NCBI GenBank assembly: GCA_902780635.1
Contig: CACZGH010000024.1
Span: 1-63,910, forward strand
Direction: 5' to 3'
Source: an uncultured Prevotellaceae bacterium
GTDB taxonomy: Bacteria; Bacteroidota; Bacteroidia; Bacteroidales; Bacteroidaceae
Length of the DNA stretch: 63,910 nt
Numbering within the stretch: the first letter of the stretch is position 1; each line of letters starts with the position of its first letter. Positions 43,715 to 52,162 of this stretch are shown here, one piece after another. Made by a program: the position numbers and the translations under genes. The notes beneath the pieces are model-generated. The model worked only from the letters and a program-made list of their open reading frames with translations, made no database searches and was not told the origin of the DNA.

Positions 43715-46147
43715 ATGATGAAAAGATTATTAGCCTTCCTTTTGTTATCACTCTGCCTCGTCCAAGTACAGGCTGTCAATTTGGAGAAATGTCAGGTCGT
43801 CGTCTCAGAGACCGAATCGCCTTTGGCACAGAAAATGGCGACAGTGCTCGCTGAGGATATCCAGCGGGTGACAGGGTACCGTCCTTCTGTGTCACACCTC
43901 ATCACCGATGGCCCAACTGTCATCCTTGCCACGGTAGACCATGCAAAGCAGCTAGCTAATGGGGTGGACGCCGGCGAACTCAAAGGCACGTGGGAGCGAT
44001 ACCGCATTGCCACCCGGGGCAAGAAGCTCTATATCATCGGGAGCGACCCAAGAGGTTTAGCATATGGTGTGCTGCACGTGAGTGAACGGATTGGTGTGAG
44101 CCCATGGTATTGGTTTGCCGATGTACCCGTGGCGCAACAGAAGCATATCAACTATCAAGAGAACTTCACGTCGAAGTCTCCATCCGTCAAATACCGTGGT
44201 GTCTTCATCAACGACGAAGACTGGGGCATCTATAGATGGGCGGCACGCAATTTTGAGAAGAGTCTGGGCGACATGGGCCCCGCTACCTATGACAAGGTGT
44301 GTGAACTCCTTCTCCGGCTGCGTGGCAACATGATAGCCCCTGCCATGCATTCTTGCACAGGCGCATTCTATAGTCACCCAGAGAGTCAGCGAGTGGCCGC
44401 CTCATGGGGCATCATGATCACCACCAGCCACTGTGAACCTCTCCTCTTCAACAATGCATCCATTTCCGAATGGGACAGCCGCAAAGACGGCGAGTGGAAC
44501 TATCTGACCAACAAGGAGACCATCTGGAATAAACTCAACAACCGCATCCGTGAGACCGCACAGTATGACAATATCTACACGATGGGCATGAGAGGACTAC
44601 ACGATGAGGCCATGAGAGGATCCAATGACCCTGTGGTACGTGCCCGCACCCTGGAGACGGTCATCGCCGACCAACGTCAGATCCTTGAGACACACAAGCG
44701 CAAGACTGCCACGGAGATACCCCAGATTTTCGTTCCCTATAAAGAGACCCTTGACATCTACGATGCTGGCCTTCGTGTGCCAGACGATATCACCCTCGTG
44801 TGGCCGGATGACAACTATGGCTACATGAAGCGCGTCAGCAACCCCACAGAGAGACAGCGCACGGGCAGCGCCGGTGTCTACTACCACATCAGTTATCTGG
44901 GTACCCCCCATGATAACTTGTGGATAGGCACGACAGCGCCTATGCTGATGTATGAGGAACTAAGAAAAGCATACGACGCAGGGTCAGACCGCTATTGGTT
45001 GCTCAACGTGGGTGACATCAAACCATTGGAGATAGAGGTACAGCAGTTTTTCGACATGGCTTGGGACTTGCCAGCTTTCTCATATGACAATGTCAACTTC
45101 TATCAGGCAAAATGGCTCTCCTCTATTTTTGGAAAGCAATATGAGGACAGACTGCAGCGCATTCTCGACACCTATTATCGGTTGGCATGGCAGCGCAAAC
45201 CAGAGTTCATGGGATATGAAATGGAGTGGGACAATGATGAGAACAACAAAATGCACGACTCCGACTTCTCATTCGACTCACCCGAGGGCAAAGGCATAGA
45301 GGCATCACCAGCAGGACAGCGCCTCGCCGAGTATCAGCGCATCTCTGATCAGGTGGATGCCCTCGAACAGTCGCTACCCACAGACAAACGCCCCGCTTTC
45401 TTTGAGATGCTTGGCTATTCAGTGAAGTCGGCCTATCAGATGAACCGCAAGTTCTTGATGGCTCAGCGAAATCATGAGACAGGCAGCCAAGAGGCGGCCA
45501 AAGCGTCTAAAGAGGCTTACGACAGTCTACAGACTCTGCTTCATCACTACAATACCATGCTCGATGGAAAATGGAATCAGATGCTTTCAGAGATCCCTCC
45601 AGGCATCGTGGCCAAATACCAACTCATGCCAGAGCTGACTGCTGCACCCACCCGCGCTTATCAGTTGCCGGACTATCAGAGGCGCAAGACACTGCCCTGC
45701 AAGATGGATCTCTCAAAGCTGCGTGCGACAGGTGAGTTCCGGCTTCTGAAGGGCATTGGCTACGACTGGCTATCCCTGCAGATGGGACAGCCATTGGATC
45801 CTGCACAAGACCCTGCCAGCCTCAAGTCAGGACATATCGACATACCGCTTGACCGTTTCCCTGCAGATGCCGACTCCATCCAGCTCTGCGTCTCAGTGGT
45901 GCCCCTTTGGCCGGTCAACACCGACCGGAGCAACCGTATCGGTGTCAGCATCGATGGCTGTGCTCCTCAAGTATGCGAGAACCGATTTACGGAATGGTCA
46001 TTGCCTTGGAAACTGCAAGTGCTTGAGAACCGCAAAGATTTCATGCTCACCTTGCCCATCGACCGTACCAAGAGAAGTCATACCCTCACCCTCGTCATCG
46101 GCGATCCGGGACAAATCGTGCAGGGCATCTCTTATGATACCAAATGA
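43715..46147 (+). CDS. GH115 xylan alpha-1,2-glucuronidase
   Basis: An 810-residue secreted enzyme (signal peptide 1-20, ending VQA-V) that removes (4-O-methyl)glucuronic acid side groups from xylan. Family features: the N-terminal domain with GSDPRGLAYGVLHVSERIGV and PWYWFADVPV; barrel segments YRGVFINDEDWGIYRWA, LRGNMIAPAMHSCTGAF, TSHCEPLLFNN, YTMGMRGLHDEAM, and VWPDDNYGYMKR; and a C-terminal helical/beta region. Length fits GH115. It starts the run GH115-msrA-thioredoxin/esterase-greA-mscS on the plus strand. Confidence 0.92.
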   Translation: MMKRLLAFLLLSLCLVQVQAVNLEKCQVVVSETESPLAQKMATVLAEDIQRVTGYRPSVSHLITDGPTVILATVDHAKQLANGVDAGELKGTWERYRIATRGKKLYIIGSDPRGLAYGVLHVSERIGVSPWYWFADVPVAQQKHINYQENFTSKSPSVKYRGVFINDEDWGIYRWAARNFEKSLGDMGPATYDKVCELLLRLRGNMIAPAMHSCTGAFYSHPESQRVAASWGIMITTSHCEPLLFNNASISEWDSRKDGEWNYLTNKETIWNKLNNRIRETAQYDNIYTMGMRGLHDEAMRGSNDPVVRARTLETVIADQRQILETHKRKTATEIPQIFVPYKETLDIYDAGLRVPDDITLVWPDDNYGYMKRVSNPTERQRTGSAGVYYHISYLGTPHDNLWIGTTAPMLMYEELRKAYDAGSDRYWLLNVGDIKPLEIEVQQFFDMAWDLPAFSYDNVNFYQAKWLSSIFGKQYEDRLQRILDTYYRLAWQRKPEFMGYEMEWDNDENNKMHDSDFSFDSPEGKGIEASPAGQRLAEYQRISDQVDALEQSLPTDKRPAFFEMLGYSVKSAYQMNRKFLMAQRNHETGSQEAAKASKEAYDSLQTLLHHYNTMLDGKWNQMLSEIPPGIVAKYQLMPELTAAPTRAYQLPDYQRRKTLPCKMDLSKLRATGEFRLLKGIGYDWLSLQMGQPLDPAQDPASLKSGHIDIPLDRFPADADSIQLCVSVVPLWPVNTDRSNRIGVSIDGCAPQVCENRFTEWSLPWKLQVLENRKDFMLTLPIDRTKRSHTLTLVIGDPGQIVQGISYDTK

Positions 46148-46196
46148 TGTTTTTCCTATCTTTTCTCTATTAATAACAGAATCTAACCATACAACC

Positions 46197-46742
46197 ATGA
46201 TAAAAGAAGAATATAAAAGCACCTCAGATGACTTGCGGGAGATATACCTTGCAGGAGGATGCTTCTGGGGTACGGAGCACTACTTCAAGCAAGTGGAAGG
46301 TGTCGTCAAGACAGAAGTGGGATATGCCAACGGCATCACAGAGAATCCCTCCTATGAACAGGTCTGTACCGATACGACCCAGTTTGCAGAGACCGTACAC
46401 GTCTGCTACCGTCCCGAGGTGGTGAGTTTGCAGTTTTTATTGCGCCTTTACTTTAAGGCCATTGACCCTGTGAGTGTCAACCAACAGGGGCATGACAAGG
46501 GAACCCAGTATCGCACCGGCATCTATTATACCCATGAAACCGACTTGCCTGTCATTAATCAGGTGTATGAAGAGGTGCAAAAAGACTATCCACAACCGCT
46601 TGCTGTAGAGAAAAAGCCGCTGAAAAACTTCTACACGGCTGAAGAATACCACCAGGACTATCTTGACAAGAACCCCGACGGCTATTGCCATTTGCCTGTG
46701 TCGCTCTTTGAGTACGCACGGCAGGCGAAGGAACGAAAATAA
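46197..46742 (+). CDS. msrA: peptide methionine sulfoxide reductase MsrA
   Basis: A 181-residue enzyme reducing methionine-S-sulfoxide in proteins and free form. The active site is AGGCFWGTEHYF (catalytic Cys in GCFWG), with GYANGITENPSYEQV, the VNQQGHDKGTQYRTGIYY segment and the AEEYHQDYL motif. No MsrB domain is fused. No signal peptide is seen, so it is cytoplasmic. The frame is open further upstream inside the GH115 gene, but the ATG at 46197 lies just before the conserved fold. Confidence 0.93.
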   Translation: MIKEEYKSTSDDLREIYLAGGCFWGTEHYFKQVEGVVKTEVGYANGITENPSYEQVCTDTTQFAETVHVCYRPEVVSLQFLLRLYFKAIDPVSVNQQGHDKGTQYRTGIYYTHETDLPVINQVYEEVQKDYPQPLAVEKKPLKNFYTAEEYHQDYLDKNPDGYCHLPVSLFEYARQAKERK

Positions 46743-46776
46743 CAGATTTAAATCAACTATCTTATAACCGACCAAC

Positions 46777-48096
46777 ATGTTGAAGAAATTATTTTTATCG
46801 GTCATGCTGCTTGCATTGACAGCATCGACCTTGTATGCACAATTTCCTGCCAACGACGCTGATGCGAAATATGCCACAGAATTGTTGAAACCAGGAGTGA
46901 CAGCGCCTGACTTCAAACTGAAAGATATAGCCGGCAAGACACAGAAACTGAGCAAACTCATCAAGGGAAAGTATACCGTGATAGATTTCTGGGCATCATG
47001 GTGCCCTGACTGCCGCAAAGACATCCCCAATGTGCTACGCATGTATCAGAAGTTTGCGCCGCAAGGGGTGCAGTTTGTCGGTGTGTCGTTTGATACAGAA
47101 GTGGAGAAATGGAAAGCCGTTGTCGACAAGTACGGACTGAACTACCCACAGGTGAGCGAGCTGAAAAAGATGCGGGAGTCGGAGGTAGCCAGTGCTTATG
47201 GCGTGAAGTGGATACCCTCGATGGTGCTTCTTGACAAAGAGGGAAAGGTGATGCTGAGCACCGTGCTTTCAGACAAAATGGAGCGCACATTGACCGAAGT
47301 GATGGCAAAAGAGCATCCAGCCGAGAAGAAAGGCACCTCGCAGCGGGTGCAGATAGACGGTAGTAAGGGACAGCTGGCTGCCATCATCCAGAAACCAGAA
47401 CTGGCCCAGGGTCAGCGTTGTCCGATGGTGATGTTGTGTCATGGCTTCAGCGGCAGAAAAGACGGACCGATGTTTGAGATCATCGCCGACTCTCTGTCAG
47501 CCCACGGTATTGCCAGCATACGTTTCGATTTCAATGGACATGGTGAGAGCGAAGGAGACTTTGTGGAAATGACAGTGCCCAATGAGGTGGAGGATGCCAA
47601 ACATGTTTATGAGTATGTACGCGACCTGCGCTATGTGAGTGATGTGGCCATCGTGGGACACTCGCAGGGTGGGGTTGTGGCTGGTATGACAGCCGGTGAA
47701 CTGGGCACGGATGCGTTTCGGGCCGTTGTGCTGATGGCTCCCGCAGCCGTGTTGCGTGATGACGCCATCCGGGGCAGCACCATGGGCGCCACCTACGACC
47801 CGCTCGATCCGCCAGAATATGTGTCGCTTTTCGGCAACTTAAAACTGGGCCGTGAGTATATAAAGACAGCCTTCTCGCTACCAATCTATGAGACATCGGC
47901 CAAGTATCAGGGACCTGCGCTGATTGTGCATGGCACTGCCGATCGTGTGGTGCCTTACACCTACGGTGAGCGTTATCATCAGATATGGCCTAAGAGCGAA
48001 CTGGTCATTCTCGATGCTTACGACCATGGCTTTGGCCAGAATATCTACCGTGCAGACGAGGTGGTCTCCGATTTTCTGATTAAGACTTTGAAGTAA
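46777..48096 (+). CDS. thioredoxin-like / alpha-beta hydrolase (feruloyl esterase-like) fusion
   Basis: A 439-residue secreted protein (signal peptide 1-21, ending LYA-Q). Residues 35-175 are a TlpA/ResA-type thioredoxin domain with redox pair Cys76/Cys79 (FWASWCPDCRKDIP) and cis-Pro segment KWIPSMVLLD. Residues 190-439 are an alpha/beta hydrolase: oxyanion region CHGFSGRKDG, nucleophile Ser296 in VGHSQGG, Asp389 in HGTADRVVPY and His417 in DAYDHGF. The hydrolase resembles Est1E-type cinnamoyl/feruloyl esterases. It sits 34 bases after msrA and near GH115, so both redox and xylan contexts fit. Substrate is not proven. Confidence 0.85.
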   Translation: MLKKLFLSVMLLALTASTLYAQFPANDADAKYATELLKPGVTAPDFKLKDIAGKTQKLSKLIKGKYTVIDFWASWCPDCRKDIPNVLRMYQKFAPQGVQFVGVSFDTEVEKWKAVVDKYGLNYPQVSELKKMRESEVASAYGVKWIPSMVLLDKEGKVMLSTVLSDKMERTLTEVMAKEHPAEKKGTSQRVQIDGSKGQLAAIIQKPELAQGQRCPMVMLCHGFSGRKDGPMFEIIADSLSAHGIASIRFDFNGHGESEGDFVEMTVPNEVEDAKHVYEYVRDLRYVSDVAIVGHSQGGVVAGMTAGELGTDAFRAVVLMAPAAVLRDDAIRGSTMGATYDPLDPPEYVSLFGNLKLGREYIKTAFSLPIYETSAKYQGPALIVHGTADRVVPYTYGERYHQIWPKSELVILDAYDHGFGQNIYRADEVVSDFLIKTLK

Positions 48097-48117
48097 ACGT
48101 TTTGAAGGAGTAGCATC

Positions 48118-48600
48118 ATGGAATATATGTCACAAGAAGGCTACGACCAACTCGTGGCCGAACTCCGTCAGTTGGAGAGCGTGGAACTGCCCCAGGTGAG
48201 AGAAGCTATCGCAGATGCACGTGACAAAGGCGACCTCAGCGAGAACTTTGAATACCATGCCGCCAAACGCGAGCAGTCGAGGCTGCTTGGCAGGATACGT
48301 TTCAAACAGAGAGTACTTCAACACGCGCGCGTCATAGACATGTCAAGACTCGGCAACGACACGGTGGGACTACTCTCTCAGGTGGAAATGACCAGTCTTA
48401 CTAATAACAGAAAGATGACCTACACAATCGTCAGTCCGCATGAGGCCAATCTCCGGGATGGGAAAATTTCCATTAAGTCGCCCATTGCCCAGGCTTTGCT
48501 CAACAAAAAGGCCGGTGATGTGGTCGAGGTGCGAGTTCCGGCAGGCATCCAGAGACTACGTATTGAAAGTGTTCAACTCTACCAGTCCTCTTCAAGTTGA
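48118..48600 (+). CDS. greA: GreA/GreB-family transcription elongation factor
   Basis: A 160-residue factor that helps RNA polymerase cleave backtracked transcripts. It has an N-terminal coiled coil carrying the acidic tip (VREAIADARDKGDLSENFEYHAAK, with Asp and Glu at the tip) and a C-terminal FKBP-like domain (VSPHEANLRDGKISIKSPIAQALLNKKAGDVVEV). Length and motifs match GreA. It follows the fusion gene by 21 bases. Confidence 0.94.
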   Translation: MEYMSQEGYDQLVAELRQLESVELPQVREAIADARDKGDLSENFEYHAAKREQSRLLGRIRFKQRVLQHARVIDMSRLGNDTVGLLSQVEMTSLTNNRKMTYTIVSPHEANLRDGKISIKSPIAQALLNKKAGDVVEVRVPAGIQRLRIESVQLYQSSSS

Positions 48601-48657
48601 CCGACATGACGAAAAAAGAATAATCTTCATCTATATTCACTTAAAAATCACCAGCTT

Positions 48658-49506
48658 ATGTTAGACAAAATCTTTTCCCCCGAGACGTATTCGATGCTTG
48701 GTCAATGGGCATTGAGCCTGTGTAAGAATCTGATAGTGGCGATTATCGTTTATCTGATAGGCCGCTATATCCTCAAGTGGATTTCAAAATTGTGCTCGAA
48801 AATGATGAAAAAGAGCAAGGTAGACACCTCGCTCCAGACCTTCCTGCTTAGCATTGTCAATGTGGTGGGATGGCTCCTGCTACTCATCATTATCATCTCT
48901 ATCCTGGGCGTGGAGACATCCTCGTTCATCGCACTCTTCGCCTCGGCAGGTGTCGCTATCGGCATGGCATTGAGTGGCACACTGCAGAATTTTGCCGGTG
49001 GCGTGATGATTTTGCTCTTCAAACCATTTAAAGTGGGCGATTATATCGAAGCAGAGGGTTTCGCCGGTACCGTGAAGGAGATACAAATCTTCAATACCAT
49101 CATCCTGACCAATGATGCCCAGACAATCATCATCCCCAATGGAGGCTTATCAACTGGCAAGATGAAAAACTACTCGACAGAGAAGTATCGCCGTGTAGAC
49201 CTGGACTACAGTTTTGCATACGGAACCGATCTTGACAAGGTGAAGACGGCTATCCGAGAGATACAACAGCAAAACCCGCTGATCATACAGGGACAGGTGG
49301 ACGACTCCAACATCGTGGCTGAGCCTTGGGTGGGACTGACCCAACTGGGCGAGAACCGTGTGGTGGTCAACACCCGCACCTGGTGCAAAGGTTCCGACTA
49401 CTGGACCGTTTATTTCTATATGAACGAGACCGTCTATCAGCAACTCAAGGAGCGTGGCTTCATGTTCCCGCACAATGTGATGGACATCAATATTGTCAGT
49501 AAGTAG
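48658..49506 (+). CDS. MscS-family mechanosensitive channel
   Basis: A 282-residue inner-membrane channel. Three membrane segments: about 20-43, 62-85 and the pore helix 88-125, whose Gly/Ala-rich pattern (GVAIGMALSGTLQNFAGGVMI) is the MscS TM3 signature. The beta domain follows (FKVGDYIEAEGFAGTVKEI, ILTNDAQTIIIPNG) and the alpha-beta domain closes the protein. It opens under membrane tension to release solutes on hypo-osmotic shock. A strong terminator follows. Confidence 0.94.
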   Translation: MLDKIFSPETYSMLGQWALSLCKNLIVAIIVYLIGRYILKWISKLCSKMMKKSKVDTSLQTFLLSIVNVVGWLLLLIIIISILGVETSSFIALFASAGVAIGMALSGTLQNFAGGVMILLFKPFKVGDYIEAEGFAGTVKEIQIFNTIILTNDAQTIIIPNGGLSTGKMKNYSTEKYRRVDLDYSFAYGTDLDKVKTAIREIQQQNPLIIQGQVDDSNIVAEPWVGLTQLGENRVVVNTRTWCKGSDYWTVYFYMNETVYQQLKERGFMFPHNVMDINIVSK

Positions 49507-49532
49507 CGTTATTCATATGGGACTTCAAAAAG

Positions 49533-49577
49533 TGGAGGGGTTAAGAATTGATTCTTAGCCCCTCCATCTTACATTTT
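49533..49577 (+). terminator. terminator after the mscS gene
   Basis: TGGAGGGGTTAAGAAT and ATTCTTAGCCCCTCCA form a perfect 16-bp stem with a two-base loop, followed by a T-rich stretch (ATCTTACATTTTTC). It closes the GH115-to-mscS run and may also act for the convergent GH9 gene. Short TTAATCTTTAATC repeats follow to 49627. Confidence 0.85.
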
Positions 49578-49624
49578 TCTATTATCTAATTTTAATCTTT
49601 AATCTTTCATTTTTCATCTTTCAT

Positions 49625-51340
49625 CTAAAAGATTTCGTCCAGCCAGCAGAGAAGGCCTGCCAAGCAGGCGTTCCAGTTGATAGCAATCTCATTGGAAGCG
49701 TAAGAGCCTTCTACATCGAGATACGACTCATCGGGCAAGTTAGACTGGTACTGATCTTTCATGTCGTTCTTGTCCTGCTGTCCAGGGTTAGGACCACCCA
49801 CCAGCAAACCCGGCATGGGATCATCGATGCCGTCGGCAGAGGAGAGACGCTGGTGTGGATGTTTTGGACTCTTGACGCCCCATCCTGTCACATAGCAGTA
49901 GCCTAAAGGATTGCGGCCAAGCAGATAGTTGGCATTCTCAAGAGCGTGGCAGGCATAGGCCCCTTTCTTGATATGCTTGTCGGCATAAAGTAAGAGGATG
50001 GCCGGGGCACAGCAGTGCTCTGCCAGCGCCCCCCATCCGAAGTCACTCTTCTCATTGCCAAAAGGAGCAAAGAAACATGAGCTTGTGGTCTTGGCGATCA
50101 AGGAGTCGCTGTATTCTTTGAGGTGGCGGATAATAGGCTCGTACATGTAGTTATCTCTAGTGTCGAGCCAAGCCAGGGAGCCAAGGGCTGCTACCTGCCC
50201 CCATACAGGAGTCTGCATCGATGAGGGGAGAAACTTGCTGGCATCAATCTTATATTGAGGGTTCCCGGTAAGCAGATACAGTTCGGTGGCAGCCCAGAAA
50301 CGCTCGTCGTCGCTGAAGAAGTCACCATACTCACCTGTGTGGACCATGGGTTCAAACTTGCTGTTGATCATTCTCTGTGAGTAGAAAGCGTCGGGGTGTG
50401 CCAACGCCCAATCGTAAGCCTTGATAGCAGCTTCTGTGGCCTGATCGGTGAAGTTGGGATAGTCGGGGTTGTCCTTAAACAACCGGGCGGCCTGGGCCAT
50501 CACAGCAGCAAAGTCGTAAGTGGCTGTGACACTTTTTGCCACGACATAGCGCTTTTGGTGACAGTCTCTCGGCATGACAAATCCTTCAAAAGAGGGTGTG
50601 GTCAGTTTGTGATAGACGCCGCCATCGCCAGGATCCTGCATGGTGAGCATCCATTTCAGATTGAACATCATTTCGTCCAAAAGGTCAGGGGTGAGGTTGC
50701 CACTTTCGGGGATGTCAGTGTTCAGTTTGCTGAAATATTCGGGTATCTGCTCATAGACAGAGAGCAACAGACCAATGGTGAAGGCTGAGTTGGTGATGTA
50801 TTTGTTGTAGTCACCAGCGTCGTACCAGCCAAAAGGCGAGGAAATGACAGTGCCCGCATCACGACCTGCAGAGGCGGCAGATGGGTGGATATATACTTCG
50901 GTGTCGGGGTGCCCAAGCGGACGGGCGTATCGGCCGGCGTATTTCTCTTCAATGGGCACACCTGAGCGCATCATATAAAAAGCTTTGAGCGAAGCAATGG
51001 AGATGCCATGCAAGAGGTTATCGCCGATATGCAAAGGCATTGACTCGCCGTTGTATTGCAGACGGTAGTCGCCAGGCTTAGTGAAAGAGGTCAGATTGAG
51101 AAGATGACGTGTCTTGTTGGACCAAGGCGACTGTATGGAAGCCTTGACTTTGAAACTCTTTACTTTCTTGCCTTTCTCATCACATAGTGTCACACTGCCC
51201 TTGGGCTGCACGTTGTCGAGAACAATGATTTTTTCCTGATTGGGGAAATAACCCAACTGATTGAGACGCAGACACTGGCTCTGGGCTTGAGAGGACATGG
51301 CACTAATGGCCATGACGAGACAAATTAATGGTTTTTTCAT
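49625..51340 (-). CDS. GH9 endoglucanase-type glycoside hydrolase
   Basis: A 571-residue secreted enzyme (signal peptide 1-19). An N-terminal Ig-like CelD_N domain (about 22-105, starting LRLNQLGYFPNQEK) precedes the GH9 barrel. Catalytic features: DAGD (Asp174 and Asp177 in GWYDAGDYNKYI), the HPHQR segment and the C-terminal SYASNEIAINWN with acid Glu551. It inverts beta-1,4-glucan bonds in cellulose, mixed-linkage glucan or xyloglucan; which one is not clear. No cellulose-binding module is present. The 3' end lies in a simple repeat. Confidence 0.92.
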   Translation of the reverse strand: MKKPLICLVMAISAMSSQAQSQCLRLNQLGYFPNQEKIIVLDNVQPKGSVTLCDEKGKKVKSFKVKASIQSPWSNKTRHLLNLTSFTKPGDYRLQYNGESMPLHIGDNLLHGISIASLKAFYMMRSGVPIEEKYAGRYARPLGHPDTEVYIHPSAASAGRDAGTVISSPFGWYDAGDYNKYITNSAFTIGLLLSVYEQIPEYFSKLNTDIPESGNLTPDLLDEMMFNLKWMLTMQDPGDGGVYHKLTTPSFEGFVMPRDCHQKRYVVAKSVTATYDFAAVMAQAARLFKDNPDYPNFTDQATEAAIKAYDWALAHPDAFYSQRMINSKFEPMVHTGEYGDFFSDDERFWAATELYLLTGNPQYKIDASKFLPSSMQTPVWGQVAALGSLAWLDTRDNYMYEPIIRHLKEYSDSLIAKTTSSCFFAPFGNEKSDFGWGALAEHCCAPAILLLYADKHIKKGAYACHALENANYLLGRNPLGYCYVTGWGVKSPKHPHQRLSSADGIDDPMPGLLVGGPNPGQQDKNDMKDQYQSNLPDESYLDVEGSYASNEIAINWNACLAGLLCWLDEIF

Positions 51341-51372
51341 GTCTTATTGAGGATTAATTTCACTATTTTGCA

Positions 51373-51380
51373 CAAAATTA
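51373..51380 (-). promoter_or_regulatory. -7 box TAATTTTG for the GH9 gene
   Basis: TAATTTTG on the minus strand lies 32 bases before the ATG at 51340. Confidence 0.55.
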
Positions 51381-51419
51381 CTATAATTTGTCACACTTTG
51401 AAAGAATTATTCCAAAAAG

Positions 51420-51451
51420 TTTTGCGCAAAAAGAGAAAATTCATACATTTG
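51420..51451 (+). promoter_or_regulatory. promoter of the isochorismatase-like gene with a palindrome
   Basis: TTTG at 51421-51424 and TACATTTG at 51444-51451 are 19 bases apart. The perfect 12-base palindrome TTTTGCGCAAAA (51420-51431) covers the -33 box and could be an operator. Confidence 0.65.
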
Positions 51452-51491
51452 CACTCAAATTTACACGATTGATTCATCAAATAATTACATT

Positions 51492-52046
51492 ATGAAACTT
51501 GAAAGTCCCGCAATTCTTGTTGTTGACATGCTCAACGATTTCGTGACCGGTGCACTGGGATGCGACCGTGGAAGAGCTATCGTACCAGCAACAGCTGAAC
51601 TCTTGGATGCTGCCCGCGAGGCAGGCATCCCTGTCATATTCTGCAATGACGCACATCTCCCCGGCATTGACCGTGAACTGCAAATCTGGGGCGACCATGC
51701 CATCGCTGGCACTGAAGGCGCACAGGTGATACCAGAACTGAAACTGTGTGACAAAGACTATGTGGTGCCCAAGCGCCGTTATAGTGGCTTCTTCCAGACC
51801 GACCTGGATATACTGCTCAAAGAACTTGGCGTGAAAACTGTCATCATGACGGGTCTGCATGCCCACATGTGTGTGCGTCATACATCTGCCGACGCTTTTT
51901 TTCTGGGGTATGATGTGGTGGTGGCCAAAGAGGCTACAGATTCATTTACAGAAGAGGATTATCAGATAGGTCTTGCTTATCTCAAAACTTGCTACGGAGC
52001 TGATGCTTATAGCAACAAGGAACTGATCGAAGCCTTTAAGAAATAA
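51492..52046 (+). CDS. isochorismatase-family cysteine hydrolase (nicotinamidase-like)
   Basis: A 184-residue cytoplasmic hydrolase. The catalytic triad of the family is visible: Asp in VVDMLNDF (residue 11), Lys in VPKRRYSGF (about 94) and Cys in GLHAHMCVRHTSADAF (about 126). Nicotinamidases usually carry DxHxxxH metal ligands; here NDAHLPGIDRE has Asp and His, so a metal site is plausible. Candidate substrates are nicotinamide or another small amide; not decided. It stands alone between a palindrome-bearing promoter and a terminator. Confidence 0.85.
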   Translation: MKLESPAILVVDMLNDFVTGALGCDRGRAIVPATAELLDAAREAGIPVIFCNDAHLPGIDRELQIWGDHAIAGTEGAQVIPELKLCDKDYVVPKRRYSGFFQTDLDILLKELGVKTVIMTGLHAHMCVRHTSADAFFLGYDVVVAKEATDSFTEEDYQIGLAYLKTCYGADAYSNKELIEAFKK

Positions 52047-52052
52047 CCAAAG

Positions 52053-52083
52053 AAAAGGGGATGCAAAGAGCATCCCTTTTTAT
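52053..52083 (+). terminator. terminator after the isochorismatase-like gene
   Basis: AAAAGGGGATGC and GCATCCCTTTT pair (one bulged G) around AAAGA, followed by a T-rich run. Confidence 0.85.
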
Positions 52084-52107
52084 TTTCAAGCGAAACTTGA
52101 ATGATAT

Positions 52108-52142
52108 AAGGGTTGGTGAGATCTTATCTTACCAACCCTTTT
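52108..52142. terminator. second hairpin between convergent genes
   Basis: GGGTTGGTGAGAT and ATCTTACCAACCC form a 13-bp stem (one G-T) with loop CTT, followed by TTTT on the plus strand. It lies 22 bases from the manA stop codon. Confidence 0.7.
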
Positions 52143-52162
52143 GAAATGTATCCAGACTGTCA

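Noticed and set aside
45756-46196. Extended N-terminus of the msrA frame
   Set aside because: It overlaps the GH115 coding region in another frame; the MsrA fold begins just after the ATG at 46197.
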